Below are positions 26,025 to 32,515 of a stretch of DNA of 52,642 nt, one piece after another. Numbering within the stretch: the first letter of the stretch is position 1; each line of letters opens with the position of its first letter. This stretch comes from Lachnospiraceae bacterium (GTDB lineage Bacteria; Bacillota; Clostridia; Lachnospirales; Lachnospiraceae), in the NCBI GenBank assembly GCA_021202075.1, contig JAJQDT010000101.1, positions 1 to 52,642 on the forward strand, given 5' to 3'. The position numbers and the translations under genes were made by a program. The notes under the pieces are model-generated. The model was given only the letters and a program-made list of their open reading frames with translations, was not told the origin of the DNA and made no database searches.

Positions 26025-26669
26025 TCATACATCTGCTCCGGATGCCTCATACATCAGTTCCAGCACCCGCTTCATGCCGGAAGAGAGATCTTCCTTCATC
26101 CCATGCTCCAGCCAGTCCAGCAGCACCCCTTCCAGAATACACTTCTGAAAATTCCTCAGCAGCCGCTGATCCTCCCCGGAAAGCTTCCGGATATCCGGAT
26201 AAACATCTGCCCGCAGAACATAGTTTGATACGATATATTCGCACAGCATATCCAGCTGGCGCTGCAGAACCGCCCGGTCCATGTAGCGGTAGATATGAAG
26301 AATCGCCCGCCGGTTCTCCTGGAGCATCTCCACCACCTTCATCAGACCGTCATAAATATCTTCCGTCGCGTCGTCCAGACGGAACGCCGAATGCTTCTCC
26401 TGCGCCTCCCGCCTGGCCGTCTGTGAGGGATCTGCATCGCCCGAAGAAGGATCTGTCTCCCGCTCCGGTTTCGCCTGCATGATCCGATCCAGCTCCCTTT
26501 TGAACGCATACTCCATCACATCCGTAATATCCCGGAAGTGATAATAAAACGTATTCCGGTTGATCCCGCACCGCTCCACGATATCCTTCACGGTAATCTT
26601 TGTAAACGGACGCTCATTCAAAAGCTCCATCACCGTCTGAATGATAATCTCCTTCGTCATGCCTGCCAT
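26025..26669 (-). CDS. TetR/AcrR-family transcriptional regulator
   Basis: The 214-residue protein has an N-terminal TetR helix-turn-helix (TKITVKDIVERCGINRNTFY followed by YHF) and a helical C-terminal ligand/dimer domain, with a charged linker (PERETDPSSGDADPSQT) at about 80-95. ATG 26669 (MAGMTK) is chosen because GGGGGG lies 7 nt upstream; it overlaps the end of the small upstream gene by 13 nt, so the two are probably translationally coupled. The palindrome in their shared promoter is a plausible self-regulatory operator. The DUF308 gene downstream could be a target; that is inference. Confidence 0.92.
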   Translation of the reverse strand: MAGMTKEIIIQTVMELLNERPFTKITVKDIVERCGINRNTFYYHFRDITDVMEYAFKRELDRIMQAKPERETDPSSGDADPSQTARREAQEKHSAFRLDDATEDIYDGLMKVVEMLQENRRAILHIYRYMDRAVLQRQLDMLCEYIVSNYVLRADVYPDIRKLSGEDQRLLRNFQKCILEGVLLDWLEHGMKEDLSSGMKRVLELMYEASGADV

Positions 26670-26926
26670 GAGTGATCCCCCCAGGATTCGTTCAGCCACG
26701 CAATCGCCGCGTCGAGCCCTTCCTGCGAAAGTTCAAAAGACTGCGCGGTCTTCTTATCCTCGGGCGTACATTCCCAGCAATATGGCTGCGGATACGTCGC
26801 CGCCACGATCTGACCATCCTTTACAAATAAGTTATAACGCATCCCTTTATAGCTGCCGGTAAAATTCCTCTTCTTTAAAAAGCCAACCGAAATCTGGCCG
26901 TCTAAGGTAAAATACTTATTTTCCAT
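26657..26926 (-). CDS. Small uncharacterised protein coupled to tetR
   Basis: An 89-residue protein with no signal peptide or membrane segment. Its sequence alternates beta-like and charged stretches (KYFTLDGQISVGFLKKRNF, GMRYNLFVKDGQIVAATYP) and ends in a helix (LSQEGLDAAIAWLNESW). PYCWECTPEDKK might be a metal or substrate loop. It begins with AGAGGACG upstream of the ATG and overlaps tetR. I do not recognise the family. Its position suggests it works with, or is controlled by, the TetR protein. Confidence 0.8.
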   Translation of the reverse strand: MENKYFTLDGQISVGFLKKRNFTGSYKGMRYNLFVKDGQIVAATYPQPYCWECTPEDKKTAQSFELSQEGLDAAIAWLNESWGDHSWQA

Positions 26927-27050
26927 TCACACCCGTCCTCTTTCCCTCAACGGCAAACATACACCACATCCGAAATCCGCATCCGGAATCTGCATCTGCA
27001 TTCCGCAGGCAGCCGCATGTTATCCTGCCGCCAGGCCAAAACCCGTTGCT

Positions 27051-27079
27051 ATTGTAAATCTTTCGGGTCCGAAAATCAA
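27051..27079 (-). promoter_or_regulatory. Promoter with palindromic operator for the small gene-tetR operon
   Basis: The minus strand reads TTGATT (27074-27079), 17 bp, TACAAT (27051-27056). The spacer is largely occupied by the inverted repeat TTTCGG-n2-CCGAAA (27061-27074), the right size and place for a TetR-type operator. A second inverted repeat, TCCGACA...TGTCGGA, lies just upstream (27088-27121). Confidence 0.65.
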
Positions 27080-27124
27080 TCATTTTTGTCCGACAGGAAA
27101 GTTTGATGGGCTTTTTTGTCGGAG

Positions 27125-27263
27125 TCGGATAGGGGAACGCTTTCTTCCCCTATCCGCCGCGCGGCGCTGGATGTCCAGTGGACATCCGTTTAGCGCCGAC
27201 CGAAGCGGAGAGTAGACCGGGTGCGGCTTTAGCCGCAAAACTTCCTTGCCCGGCTCCGCGCAT
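27125..27263 (-). repeat. Modular multi-hairpin intergenic repeat, copy 3
   Basis: The full-length form has nested palindromes: TCGGATAGGGGA/TCCCCTATCCG, a GGCGCT...AGCGCC pair enclosing GGATGTCCA-GTGGACATCC, TGCGGCTTTAGCCGCA, and CCGGG/CCCGG, ending in GCGCAT. Its core at about 27163-27215 is nearly identical to copy 4. On the minus strand it starts right after the T-tract of the terminator at 27264-27306. It contains a short frame with an ATG, which I do not regard as a gene. Confidence 0.8.
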
Positions 27264-27306
27264 AAAAACAAATAAGAGCCCCTGCACATTTCTGTGAGAG
27301 ACTCTT
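27264..27306 (-). terminator. Terminator of the degenerate receiver gene
   Basis: The minus-strand stem AAGAGTCTCTCACA pairs with TGTG and AGGGGCTCTT (one bulged C, several G-U) around a GAAA loop, followed by TATTTGTTTTT. Confidence 0.75.
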
Positions 27307-27360
27307 CCCATAACCTGCTATCTCCGCGGGCGTTAATTCATAAGTTTTCCACGGAAGGAA

Positions 27361-27795
27361 TCATTTTAAGTTTACCGCATCCGGCATTTCCTCTTTTTGG
27401 CTGACCGGGCAAATGTCGCAGGCCTCCAGAGCCTGACGGATAATCTCCGGAGTTACAGGCAGAAGGCCGAACCAGGTGACATTGATCTGATACGAATAGA
27501 CTCCATTTTGGCGGTCAGAGAACCATATCATCCGCGCCTCTTTGTTGTTCTCCCGAATCTGCTCTACAACCCTTCGGCCATCCGGTCCGGAGACCGCAGC
27601 AATCATAATCAGATAGGGATTCTGTTTTACAAAGGAGAGATAGGCGTCGAGCTGGTCCCGTCCAATAAAGAAATGGATCATCGCCCATTCGCCGCAGGTG
27701 AGCGTGGATCTGCGCAAAAGTGCCTCCATTCCCGCCTGACCAGGCCCTGCGGCAACGTCCTGTGCATCGTCTGCGTATATGACATATCGAACCAT
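27361..27795 (-). CDS. Degenerate receiver-domain (pseudo-REC) protein, LytTR-regulator type
   Basis: The 144-residue protein has the layout of a stand-alone receiver domain related to LytTR response regulators: a beta strand before PDG (PYLIMIAAVSGPDGRRVVEQ), IRENNKEARMIWFSDRQNGV in the beta-4 region, and FGLLPVTPEIIRQALEAC in place of the K-P motif. The phospho-acceptor Asp is absent (LIMIAAVSG where L-LDI-MPG is usual), so it probably does not take part in normal phosphorelay. No DNA-binding domain is attached. ATG 27795 is preferred to GTG 27804 because AGGGGGTG lies 7 nt upstream. A promoter and a LytTR-like operator precede it and a terminator follows, so it is a monocistronic, regulated unit. 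Family assignment is by pattern and is moderately secure. Confidence 0.65.
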   Translation of the reverse strand: MVRYVIYADDAQDVAAGPGQAGMEALLRRSTLTCGEWAMIHFFIGRDQLDAYLSFVKQNPYLIMIAAVSGPDGRRVVEQIRENNKEARMIWFSDRQNGVYSYQINVTWFGLLPVTPEIIRQALEACDICPVSQKEEMPDAVNLK

Positions 27796-27839
27796 CTCGC
27801 CCACCCCCTTTTCCTGTCTTGCATCGCTTTTTGACTTTC

Positions 27840-27868
27840 ACTTTATCCTGTTTCATCCGGAATTTCAA
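27840..27868 (-). promoter_or_regulatory. Promoter of the degenerate receiver gene
   Basis: The minus strand reads TTGAAA (27863-27868), 17 bp, TAAAGT (27840-27845), about 40 nt before the ATG. Confidence 0.5.
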
Positions 27869-27879
27869 GGGGTGCGTGC

Positions 27880-27907
27880 TAAACGGTCGTTTTTTCAGTT
27901 AAACGGT
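27880..27907 (-). promoter_or_regulatory. LytTR-type operator (direct repeat)
   Basis: ACCGTTTA occurs twice in direct orientation on the minus strand (27900-27907 and 27880-27887) with a 12-bp gap, just upstream of the -35 box. This agrees with the known binding pattern of LytTR-domain activators (two [TA][AC][CA]GTTN[AG][TG] repeats 12-13 bp apart), although the last base of the upstream half-site deviates. Confidence 0.6.
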
Positions 27908-27914
27908 AATCGCG

Positions 27915-27942
27915 CGGAGCTTATATATGGCTCCCTTTTTTT
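27915..27942 (+). terminator. Plus-strand terminator upstream of the LytTR-type operator
   Basis: GGAGC and GCTCC pair around an AT-rich loop, followed by seven T on the plus strand. There is no plus-strand gene before it; it may block antisense transcription. Confidence 0.5.
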
Positions 27943-27995
27943 GTCGAACAGTTCAAGAAGCGAAATCGTTTTCGTGACAATGGATAATATGGATG

Positions 27996-28023
27996 ACAAA
28001 AGTCCGGATAGCAGTACGGACTT
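27996..28023 (-). terminator. Terminator of the aromatic-locus operon
   Basis: AAGTCCG and CGGACTT pair around a 10-nt loop downstream of the alpha/beta hydrolase stop codon; the T-run is short (four T). Confidence 0.5.
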
Positions 28024-28067
28024 CATCAGTTTCTTTCTGAAACTCTTATAATTGCGGTTCTACTGTG

Positions 28068-29330
28068 TCAGAACCGTCCCGCGCCAAGCCACTCGTCCAC
28101 GAAATCATGCAGCGTCGCGACGGTGTCCCCGAATTCGCCCTCGTATTTTTCCAGATGCTTTGCGGGGGTGAACCGGTGAGTGGCGCCTTCGACAAACGCG
28201 ATGGTCTTATCCCCGCTCGCGGCCATGTCATAGATGGTCTCGGATGCGAGGAATTCCCATCCGGCGGTCATTCCCATGACGAGGGTCGGCGCCTTTACGT
28301 GCGCCATGTTCCCCGGCGGGCAGTTGAAGGTGGAATCCCATTCCACGCCCCACAGGTGATCCTCATCAAAGCCATATTCTGCGGAGGTTCGCACCGCATA
28401 GGAATTCAGATACGTCTTTACGGAGAGGAAGCGCGCGCCTTCCCAGAAGGAGCCGGTGAAGGACACCGGATTTTCCGGTCCCCGAAGGCTGTGAATGATC
28501 TCCTCACTCCGGGAGCCGTCCGGGTGGAGCAGCAGATGTGCCCGCTTTGTGCGCGACATCAGGCGCGGATCCTGCGCGTAAAGCTTGTTGTTAAAAAATC
28601 CCTGCGCGCTTCCCGGAATGATCAGGGGCTCGTCGTCTGTATAGTTTCCTTCTCCGGCCTCGATCTTCATCAGACGGGCCAGGGCATATTCCAGTATGTA
28701 GATGTTTCGCGTGCTCTGCGCCTTCTGGAATGACCGGATAAAGTCATGAGAGTAGGCGGAGCCCGCCGGGTCAAAGCCGTTTGCCGGGTTAAAGAGATTC
28801 AGATCCTCGTTGATGAGCATTCCGCCATGCTCGTCCTCCACCGCCGGATCCAGGCTCAGAAGCTGCATCACTGCATTGCCCCAGTTGGAGTCCAGCAGCA
28901 TCACACCATCTGCGGGTGGCAGCTCCTCCTCCCCGGGATAAGGGAAGATTTTTTCCGGTCCCTTGAAGACCTGCGGGCCGTTTTCGGCAACGGCCTGATA
29001 CGCCGACATCAGCGTCCCGCCGCCGCTGTGCCCCATCAGGATGATTTTTTCCACCTGCGGCAAGGAGCGCAGATACTCCACCGCCGCTTTCACGCTTTGC
29101 GTCTTGTCAATCTGGCTGAATATGATTCCTTCTTTGTTCATCACGTTCGCGTTCAGGACGGTGTATCCTCGTTTTGCCAGCTCCGGACCGGTCACCCAGG
29201 TCAGATAATCCTCATCCGAATGCATGACCAGAACGGCGATCCTCTGCTTTTCGTTTTTCTCTGCCGGCTCATATAATACCCCAGGAGAACGTTTTGCCAC
29301 ATCCACGAACGTTGTCTTAAACTCTCCCAT
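28068..29330 (-). CDS. Alpha/beta hydrolase of unknown substrate
   Basis: The 420-residue cytoplasmic protein has an alpha/beta-hydrolase core: IAVLVMHSDEDYLTW, the nucleophile elbow GHSGGG (Ser102), a large cap insertion, and a late VEGATHRF that supplies the catalytic His (about 385). The oxyanion-region HS (37-38) and the long cap are unlike simple lipases. The ribosome-binding site GGGGGAAAG precedes ATG 29330. It is the last gene of the block with the two DAPG/phloretin-hydrolase-like enzymes and the SDR, so an aromatic ester or ring-fission product is a reasonable substrate guess. A peptidase or acyltransferase is not excluded. Confidence 0.8.
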   Translation of the reverse strand: MGEFKTTFVDVAKRSPGVLYEPAEKNEKQRIAVLVMHSDEDYLTWVTGPELAKRGYTVLNANVMNKEGIIFSQIDKTQSVKAAVEYLRSLPQVEKIILMGHSGGGTLMSAYQAVAENGPQVFKGPEKIFPYPGEEELPPADGVMLLDSNWGNAVMQLLSLDPAVEDEHGGMLINEDLNLFNPANGFDPAGSAYSHDFIRSFQKAQSTRNIYILEYALARLMKIEAGEGNYTDDEPLIIPGSAQGFFNNKLYAQDPRLMSRTKRAHLLLHPDGSRSEEIIHSLRGPENPVSFTGSFWEGARFLSVKTYLNSYAVRTSAEYGFDEDHLWGVEWDSTFNCPPGNMAHVKAPTLVMGMTAGWEFLASETIYDMAASGDKTIAFVEGATHRFTPAKHLEKYEGEFGDTVATLHDFVDEWLGAGRF

Positions 29331-29358
29331 CTTACTTTCCCCCGTTTTAGGAACTGTC

Positions 29359-29413
29359 GCTTGTACCGCAATTTCATATGTCCCCTGCGCATTGATGCAC
29401 AGCTTCTTACGAT
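29359..29413. repeat. REP-like dispersed hairpin, decayed copy
   Basis: It shares the block CATATGaaATTgCGgTAC and the ATCGTaag end with the copies at 3278-3338 and 34904-34962, but the middle has diverged and the terminal stem is weak. It lies in the leader of the alpha/beta hydrolase gene. Confidence 0.4.
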
Positions 29414-29478
29414 ACCGTCTGTCAAAGGCGAATCGCCCGTTGTTCTATCATTCGCTGCAGACCGTGACCGTCTGTCAA
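29414..29478 (-). repeat. Two 12-bp direct repeats upstream of the alpha/beta hydrolase gene
   Basis: TTGACAGACGGT occurs twice on the minus strand (29467-29478 and 29414-29425), 53 bp apart. It could be a regulator site or a duplicated -35 region; no good -10 was found at the right distance from either copy. Confidence 0.55.
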
Positions 29479-29547
29479 TGACCACGATCTGCTCTTCCTG
29501 CCCACGCAGAATATTTATTTCCTGCCGTCACTGGTTCCGAATGCTCA

Positions 29548-30411
29548 TCAGTCCTCATCCATCGGCAGGCCGCTGTAGGCTTCGTACAGATCCGGAAGGA
29601 CGTTGTACAGGTGCTGCCGCTCGATGGTGTTGTGCGTCAGGACATTTTTCAGGTAGGTGTTGTCCACCGGTGTGCTCTCATCGCGGATGATTTTGCCATC
29701 CTTCGCGTAAAAGCCCATCCACTCACAGTTGATGCTCTCTCTGCCGCCAAGCGGACACGGACGGCTGAAGCGCAGCACCAGATGATGCCCCGGCGCGCCC
29801 TCGAATTCCTCCCAGCACGCGTCCGGCCGACAGTCCGCGTCAATCAGCTTCTGGTAGCGCTCCTCGGAAAGTCCGTAGTCGCGCAGATCAATGTTGTGAG
29901 ACACGGCCGGGATCCCCTTGCTCGGGTCGCCGCCCGCGCCCAGATCCAGCGTTTCCAGAGACCACACGCCGTCCTTGTCATCCACGCCGTTTACAAACCG
30001 GTGATCCCAGTGATCCAGCGGGTTCCAGATTTTGTAGCGCAGATTGCCCTGCCCTTCCTTCATGCTCTTTGAATGCTGGTTGTACCATTTTCCATACCAG
30101 CGTCTCCATTTTCCCTGCCAGGTCACCGGTGATACGGAATATTCGATGTAAAATCCATATCCTCCCGGCATCATGGTATATCCGTAGCAGACCTTCGGAT
30201 ACCCGCTCACCTGCAGATGATCCAGCCAGTGCTCAATCGGAATCGCATCCTCCACCGCGATCGGACCCGCGTCCAGAATCTGCTGCTGGACGGGACTCGG
30301 CGGATAGAGCTTGTAGTCCGTATAAAAACGGGAGGCCGGCATCGCTTTTTCTTCTTCTGTCAGTTCCGGCACCTTATAATAAGGCATGCCGTTGCCTACG
30401 ATTAGGCTCAT
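29548..30411 (-). CDS. DAPG/phloretin hydrolase-family enzyme (paralog 1)
   Basis: Members of this family (PhlG of Pseudomonas, phloretin hydrolase of Eubacterium ramulus) use a zinc ion to cleave the C-C bond between a phloroglucinol ring and an acyl group. The 287-residue protein shows GNLRYKIWNPLDHWDHRF, the counterpart of the PhlG RYKLWFPLDHH segment, with His134. Glu153 (SLETLDLG) and His260/Glu264 (LTHNTIERQHL, an H-x3-E pair) fit the zinc ligands known for PhlG. The N-terminus MPYYKVPELTEEEK and the GYGFYIEYSV core are also typical. Ribosome-binding site AAGGAGG precedes ATG 30411. Its start is 14 nt after the SDR gene, so they form an operon. Substrate is inferred, not shown. Confidence 0.85.
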   Translation of the reverse strand: MSLIVGNGMPYYKVPELTEEEKAMPASRFYTDYKLYPPSPVQQQILDAGPIAVEDAIPIEHWLDHLQVSGYPKVCYGYTMMPGGYGFYIEYSVSPVTWQGKWRRWYGKWYNQHSKSMKEGQGNLRYKIWNPLDHWDHRFVNGVDDKDGVWSLETLDLGAGGDPSKGIPAVSHNIDLRDYGLSEERYQKLIDADCRPDACWEEFEGAPGHHLVLRFSRPCPLGGRESINCEWMGFYAKDGKIIRDESTPVDNTYLKNVLTHNTIERQHLYNVLPDLYEAYSGLPMDED

Positions 30412-30425
30412 AATCTTTTTCCTCC

Positions 30426-31229
30426 TTACCCTACAATCAGTCCGCCGTTCACATCAATCCGCGCCCCATTCACGAAGCTTGCCTCTTCGCTCGCCAGGAA
30501 CGTGAATGCGCCGACGAGATCCTGCGGCACCATCATGCGGCCCACCGGAATCTTTGCAAGCATCTTCGCGCGCTCTTCATCGCTCAGCGCATCCTCCTCC
30601 GGCACGTCGCCCTCACAGTGGCCGATCAGGATGCAGTTGGAAGTGATGCCCTTCGGGCCAAGCTCTTTTGCCAGCTCGTAGGTCAGCGCCTCGAGGCCCG
30701 CGCGGGCCGCCGCGAAGGACGGATCAAGGAAATAACCGCCGTTTCTCGCGTCGCAGGTGGTAATATTAATGATGCGCGGAGCCTTGCTCTCAAGCAGGAA
30801 CGGAAGCGCGTTCTTCGCGTTCACAAACGCAGACTCCACAACCTCCATGGAATGACGCCAGATGGCCTTGTCCGTATGCTCAAAATCATAGCGGATATGT
30901 CCGCCCTTTGCGTTTACGACCACGTCCACGCTGCCGAAACGCTCATAAACCAGGCGAATCATGTCGCTCATGTGCTCGCGCGTCTCATAGATTTCCGGCG
31001 CGGCGGCCAGGTTCTCCTCCCATTTCGCCTTCGGGTTCTGCGCGATGCCGATCACATGGTCGTGGTACTTCGGGTTGATTTTCTCTGCGATCGCCTTCTG
31101 CGCCTTTGTGTGCAGCCCGCTCAGCATCGCTACGTTCATACCCGCCTCCAGAGCCGCGTTTACAATCGCGGAGCCGTTGTTTCCAGCGCCGCCGGTGATG
31201 ACCATGGTTCTTCCTTTTAATGTAAACAT
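30426..31229 (-). CDS. Short-chain dehydrogenase/reductase-fold protein with altered catalytic residues
   Basis: The 267-residue protein has a Rossmann fold: nucleotide-binding TGGAGNNG (12-19), VVNAKGG in place of NNAG (105-110), and the C-terminal FVNGARIDVNGGL. The catalytic segment is non-standard: where SDRs carry S...YxxxK it reads INITTC and SFAAARAGLEAL, so Tyr is Phe172 and Lys is Arg176. It may bind a cofactor but should not work by the usual Tyr/Lys mechanism. It sits directly between the two DAPG/phloretin-hydrolase-like genes and is tightly linked to paralog 1. Its role may be a different reaction on aromatic intermediates, or a structural or regulatory one. Confidence 0.85.
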   Translation of the reverse strand: MFTLKGRTMVITGGAGNNGSAIVNAALEAGMNVAMLSGLHTKAQKAIAEKINPKYHDHVIGIAQNPKAKWEENLAAAPEIYETREHMSDMIRLVYERFGSVDVVVNAKGGHIRYDFEHTDKAIWRHSMEVVESAFVNAKNALPFLLESKAPRIINITTCDARNGGYFLDPSFAAARAGLEALTYELAKELGPKGITSNCILIGHCEGDVPEEDALSDEERAKMLAKIPVGRMMVPQDLVGAFTFLASEEASFVNGARIDVNGGLIVG

Positions 31230-31265
31230 ATCCTTATCTTCATCCTTTCTCCTGTTTATCCGGAC

Positions 31266-31312
31266 CTGCCTCTCAAGATTGTATTCGTTAGTAAACCCTT
31301 TCTGAGAGGCAG
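31266..31312 (-). repeat. Perfect 10-bp inverted repeat in the SDR leader
   Basis: CTGCCTCTCA (31266-31275) and TGAGAGGCAG (31303-31312) can form a hairpin with a 27-nt loop between paralog 2 and the SDR gene, about 35 nt before the SDR start. No T-run follows on the minus strand, so a stabilising or regulatory role is more likely than termination. Confidence 0.6.
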
Positions 31313-31432
31313 CGTCAGCAATTCATTCAGATGCATGTGCATCGGATCGTATGAATGGCAAAAATAAGTCGTTCACAGCAATCCTTCCGCCTGTCAGCCA
31401 GATCCATCCATCGGATCTGCCAGTCGAATCAC

Positions 31433-32308
31433 TCAGTCCGCATCCATCGGCTGGTCATGATACTCCGCGTACAAATCCGGCAGGAAGGTGTACAGGTGCT
31501 CCCACTCGATCAGCGTGTGGATGACCACCTTCTTTAAATAAGCCTCGTCTACCTTCGTGCTGTAGTCCCGGACGAGCTTGCCGTTGACCGGCCTCCATCC
31601 GATCCACTCACGGCTTCTGGTCTCGATGCCGCCTGTCGGGCACGGACGGGAATACGCGAGGCAGAGATGCGTGCCCGGTTCGTCAAAGGTCTCATAGGAG
31701 CCTTTTCCGGTCAGCTGGCAGCCCGCGTCCTTGAGCTCCTGCAGCCGCTCGTCGGTCAGACCGAAATCCTTTAAGTCAAACTGGTGGCGGATGGTGTCAT
31801 ACATGCGGTCGCCTGCCCCCAGATCCAGACTCTCAGTCGTATGGATGCCGTCCGAGCCGTTCTCCCAGTTTACATAATAATGGTCGAAGTGGTCCGCGTA
31901 GTTCCAGATTTTATACCGCAGGTTGCCGTGCCCCGGCACCATGCTCTTGGACTTCAGGTTTCTCCAGTTGCGGTACCACCGCTCCATCTCGGAGGAAATG
32001 TGCGGCGGGCGCACGCGGTAGGTCGCCACGTAGCCGGAGCCATCCTCGAACATGCAGTAGCCAAGCTCTACCTTGTCATAGCCGTATGGCTTGAGCAGAT
32101 CCATAAAATTCTCCGGACGGATTGCGTCCTCCACCGCCATCGGCTTCTGGATCACCTGCATCTCCACCGGCGTCGGCATGTGCAGCGGATAATTGTAAAA
32201 ATACTTTGCGAGCGGCATCTGCTCCTCCTCCGGGAACAGCTTCTGGCGGATTTTTACAATATTGTCGTCATTTGTGTCAATGATTTCTTTATCAACCTCT
32301 ATGAACAT
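31433..32308 (-). CDS. DAPG/phloretin hydrolase-family enzyme (paralog 2)
   Basis: This 291-residue relative of paralog 1 differs in most positions outside the core. It keeps GNLRYKIWNYADHFDHYY (His140), TTESLDLGAG (Glu159) and VVIHTLIEWEHLYTFLPDLY (His264, Glu268), so the proposed zinc site is intact. RPCPTGGIETRSREWIGW matches the RPCPLGG...EWMGF segment of paralog 1. ATG 32308 (MFIEVDKE) is chosen because AAGGGAG lies 7 nt upstream; the frame extends further without a plausible start. Divergence between the two copies suggests different acyl-phloroglucinol substrates. The leader holds short hairpins and a duplicated GCAGCGAAAA. Confidence 0.85.
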   Translation of the reverse strand: MFIEVDKEIIDTNDDNIVKIRQKLFPEEEQMPLAKYFYNYPLHMPTPVEMQVIQKPMAVEDAIRPENFMDLLKPYGYDKVELGYCMFEDGSGYVATYRVRPPHISSEMERWYRNWRNLKSKSMVPGHGNLRYKIWNYADHFDHYYVNWENGSDGIHTTESLDLGAGDRMYDTIRHQFDLKDFGLTDERLQELKDAGCQLTGKGSYETFDEPGTHLCLAYSRPCPTGGIETRSREWIGWRPVNGKLVRDYSTKVDEAYLKKVVIHTLIEWEHLYTFLPDLYAEYHDQPMDAD

Positions 32309-32515
32309 CGTTTTCTCCCTTCTGAAAATAAATCTTCCTGCAGCGGTTTTCGCTGCAACATTGATTTTCGCTGCGCTATTGCGCATAAAAACCAATAGCT
32401 GTACGACTCGCGCTCTCATCCTGGCGCTTTCATCCGGTTTCGTTCTCTGACAGCCAGCCTCCTGGGTACGCAAACGTGCAGCAAGTCTGGCTATCAAATG
32501 TGCTTTTACAGCAAA

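Noticed and set aside
27080..27289. Short minus-strand frame within repeat copy 3 (and similar ones in copies 1 and 4)
   Set aside because: The apparent conserved peptide is explained by conserved nucleotide hairpins; the frame differs between copies.
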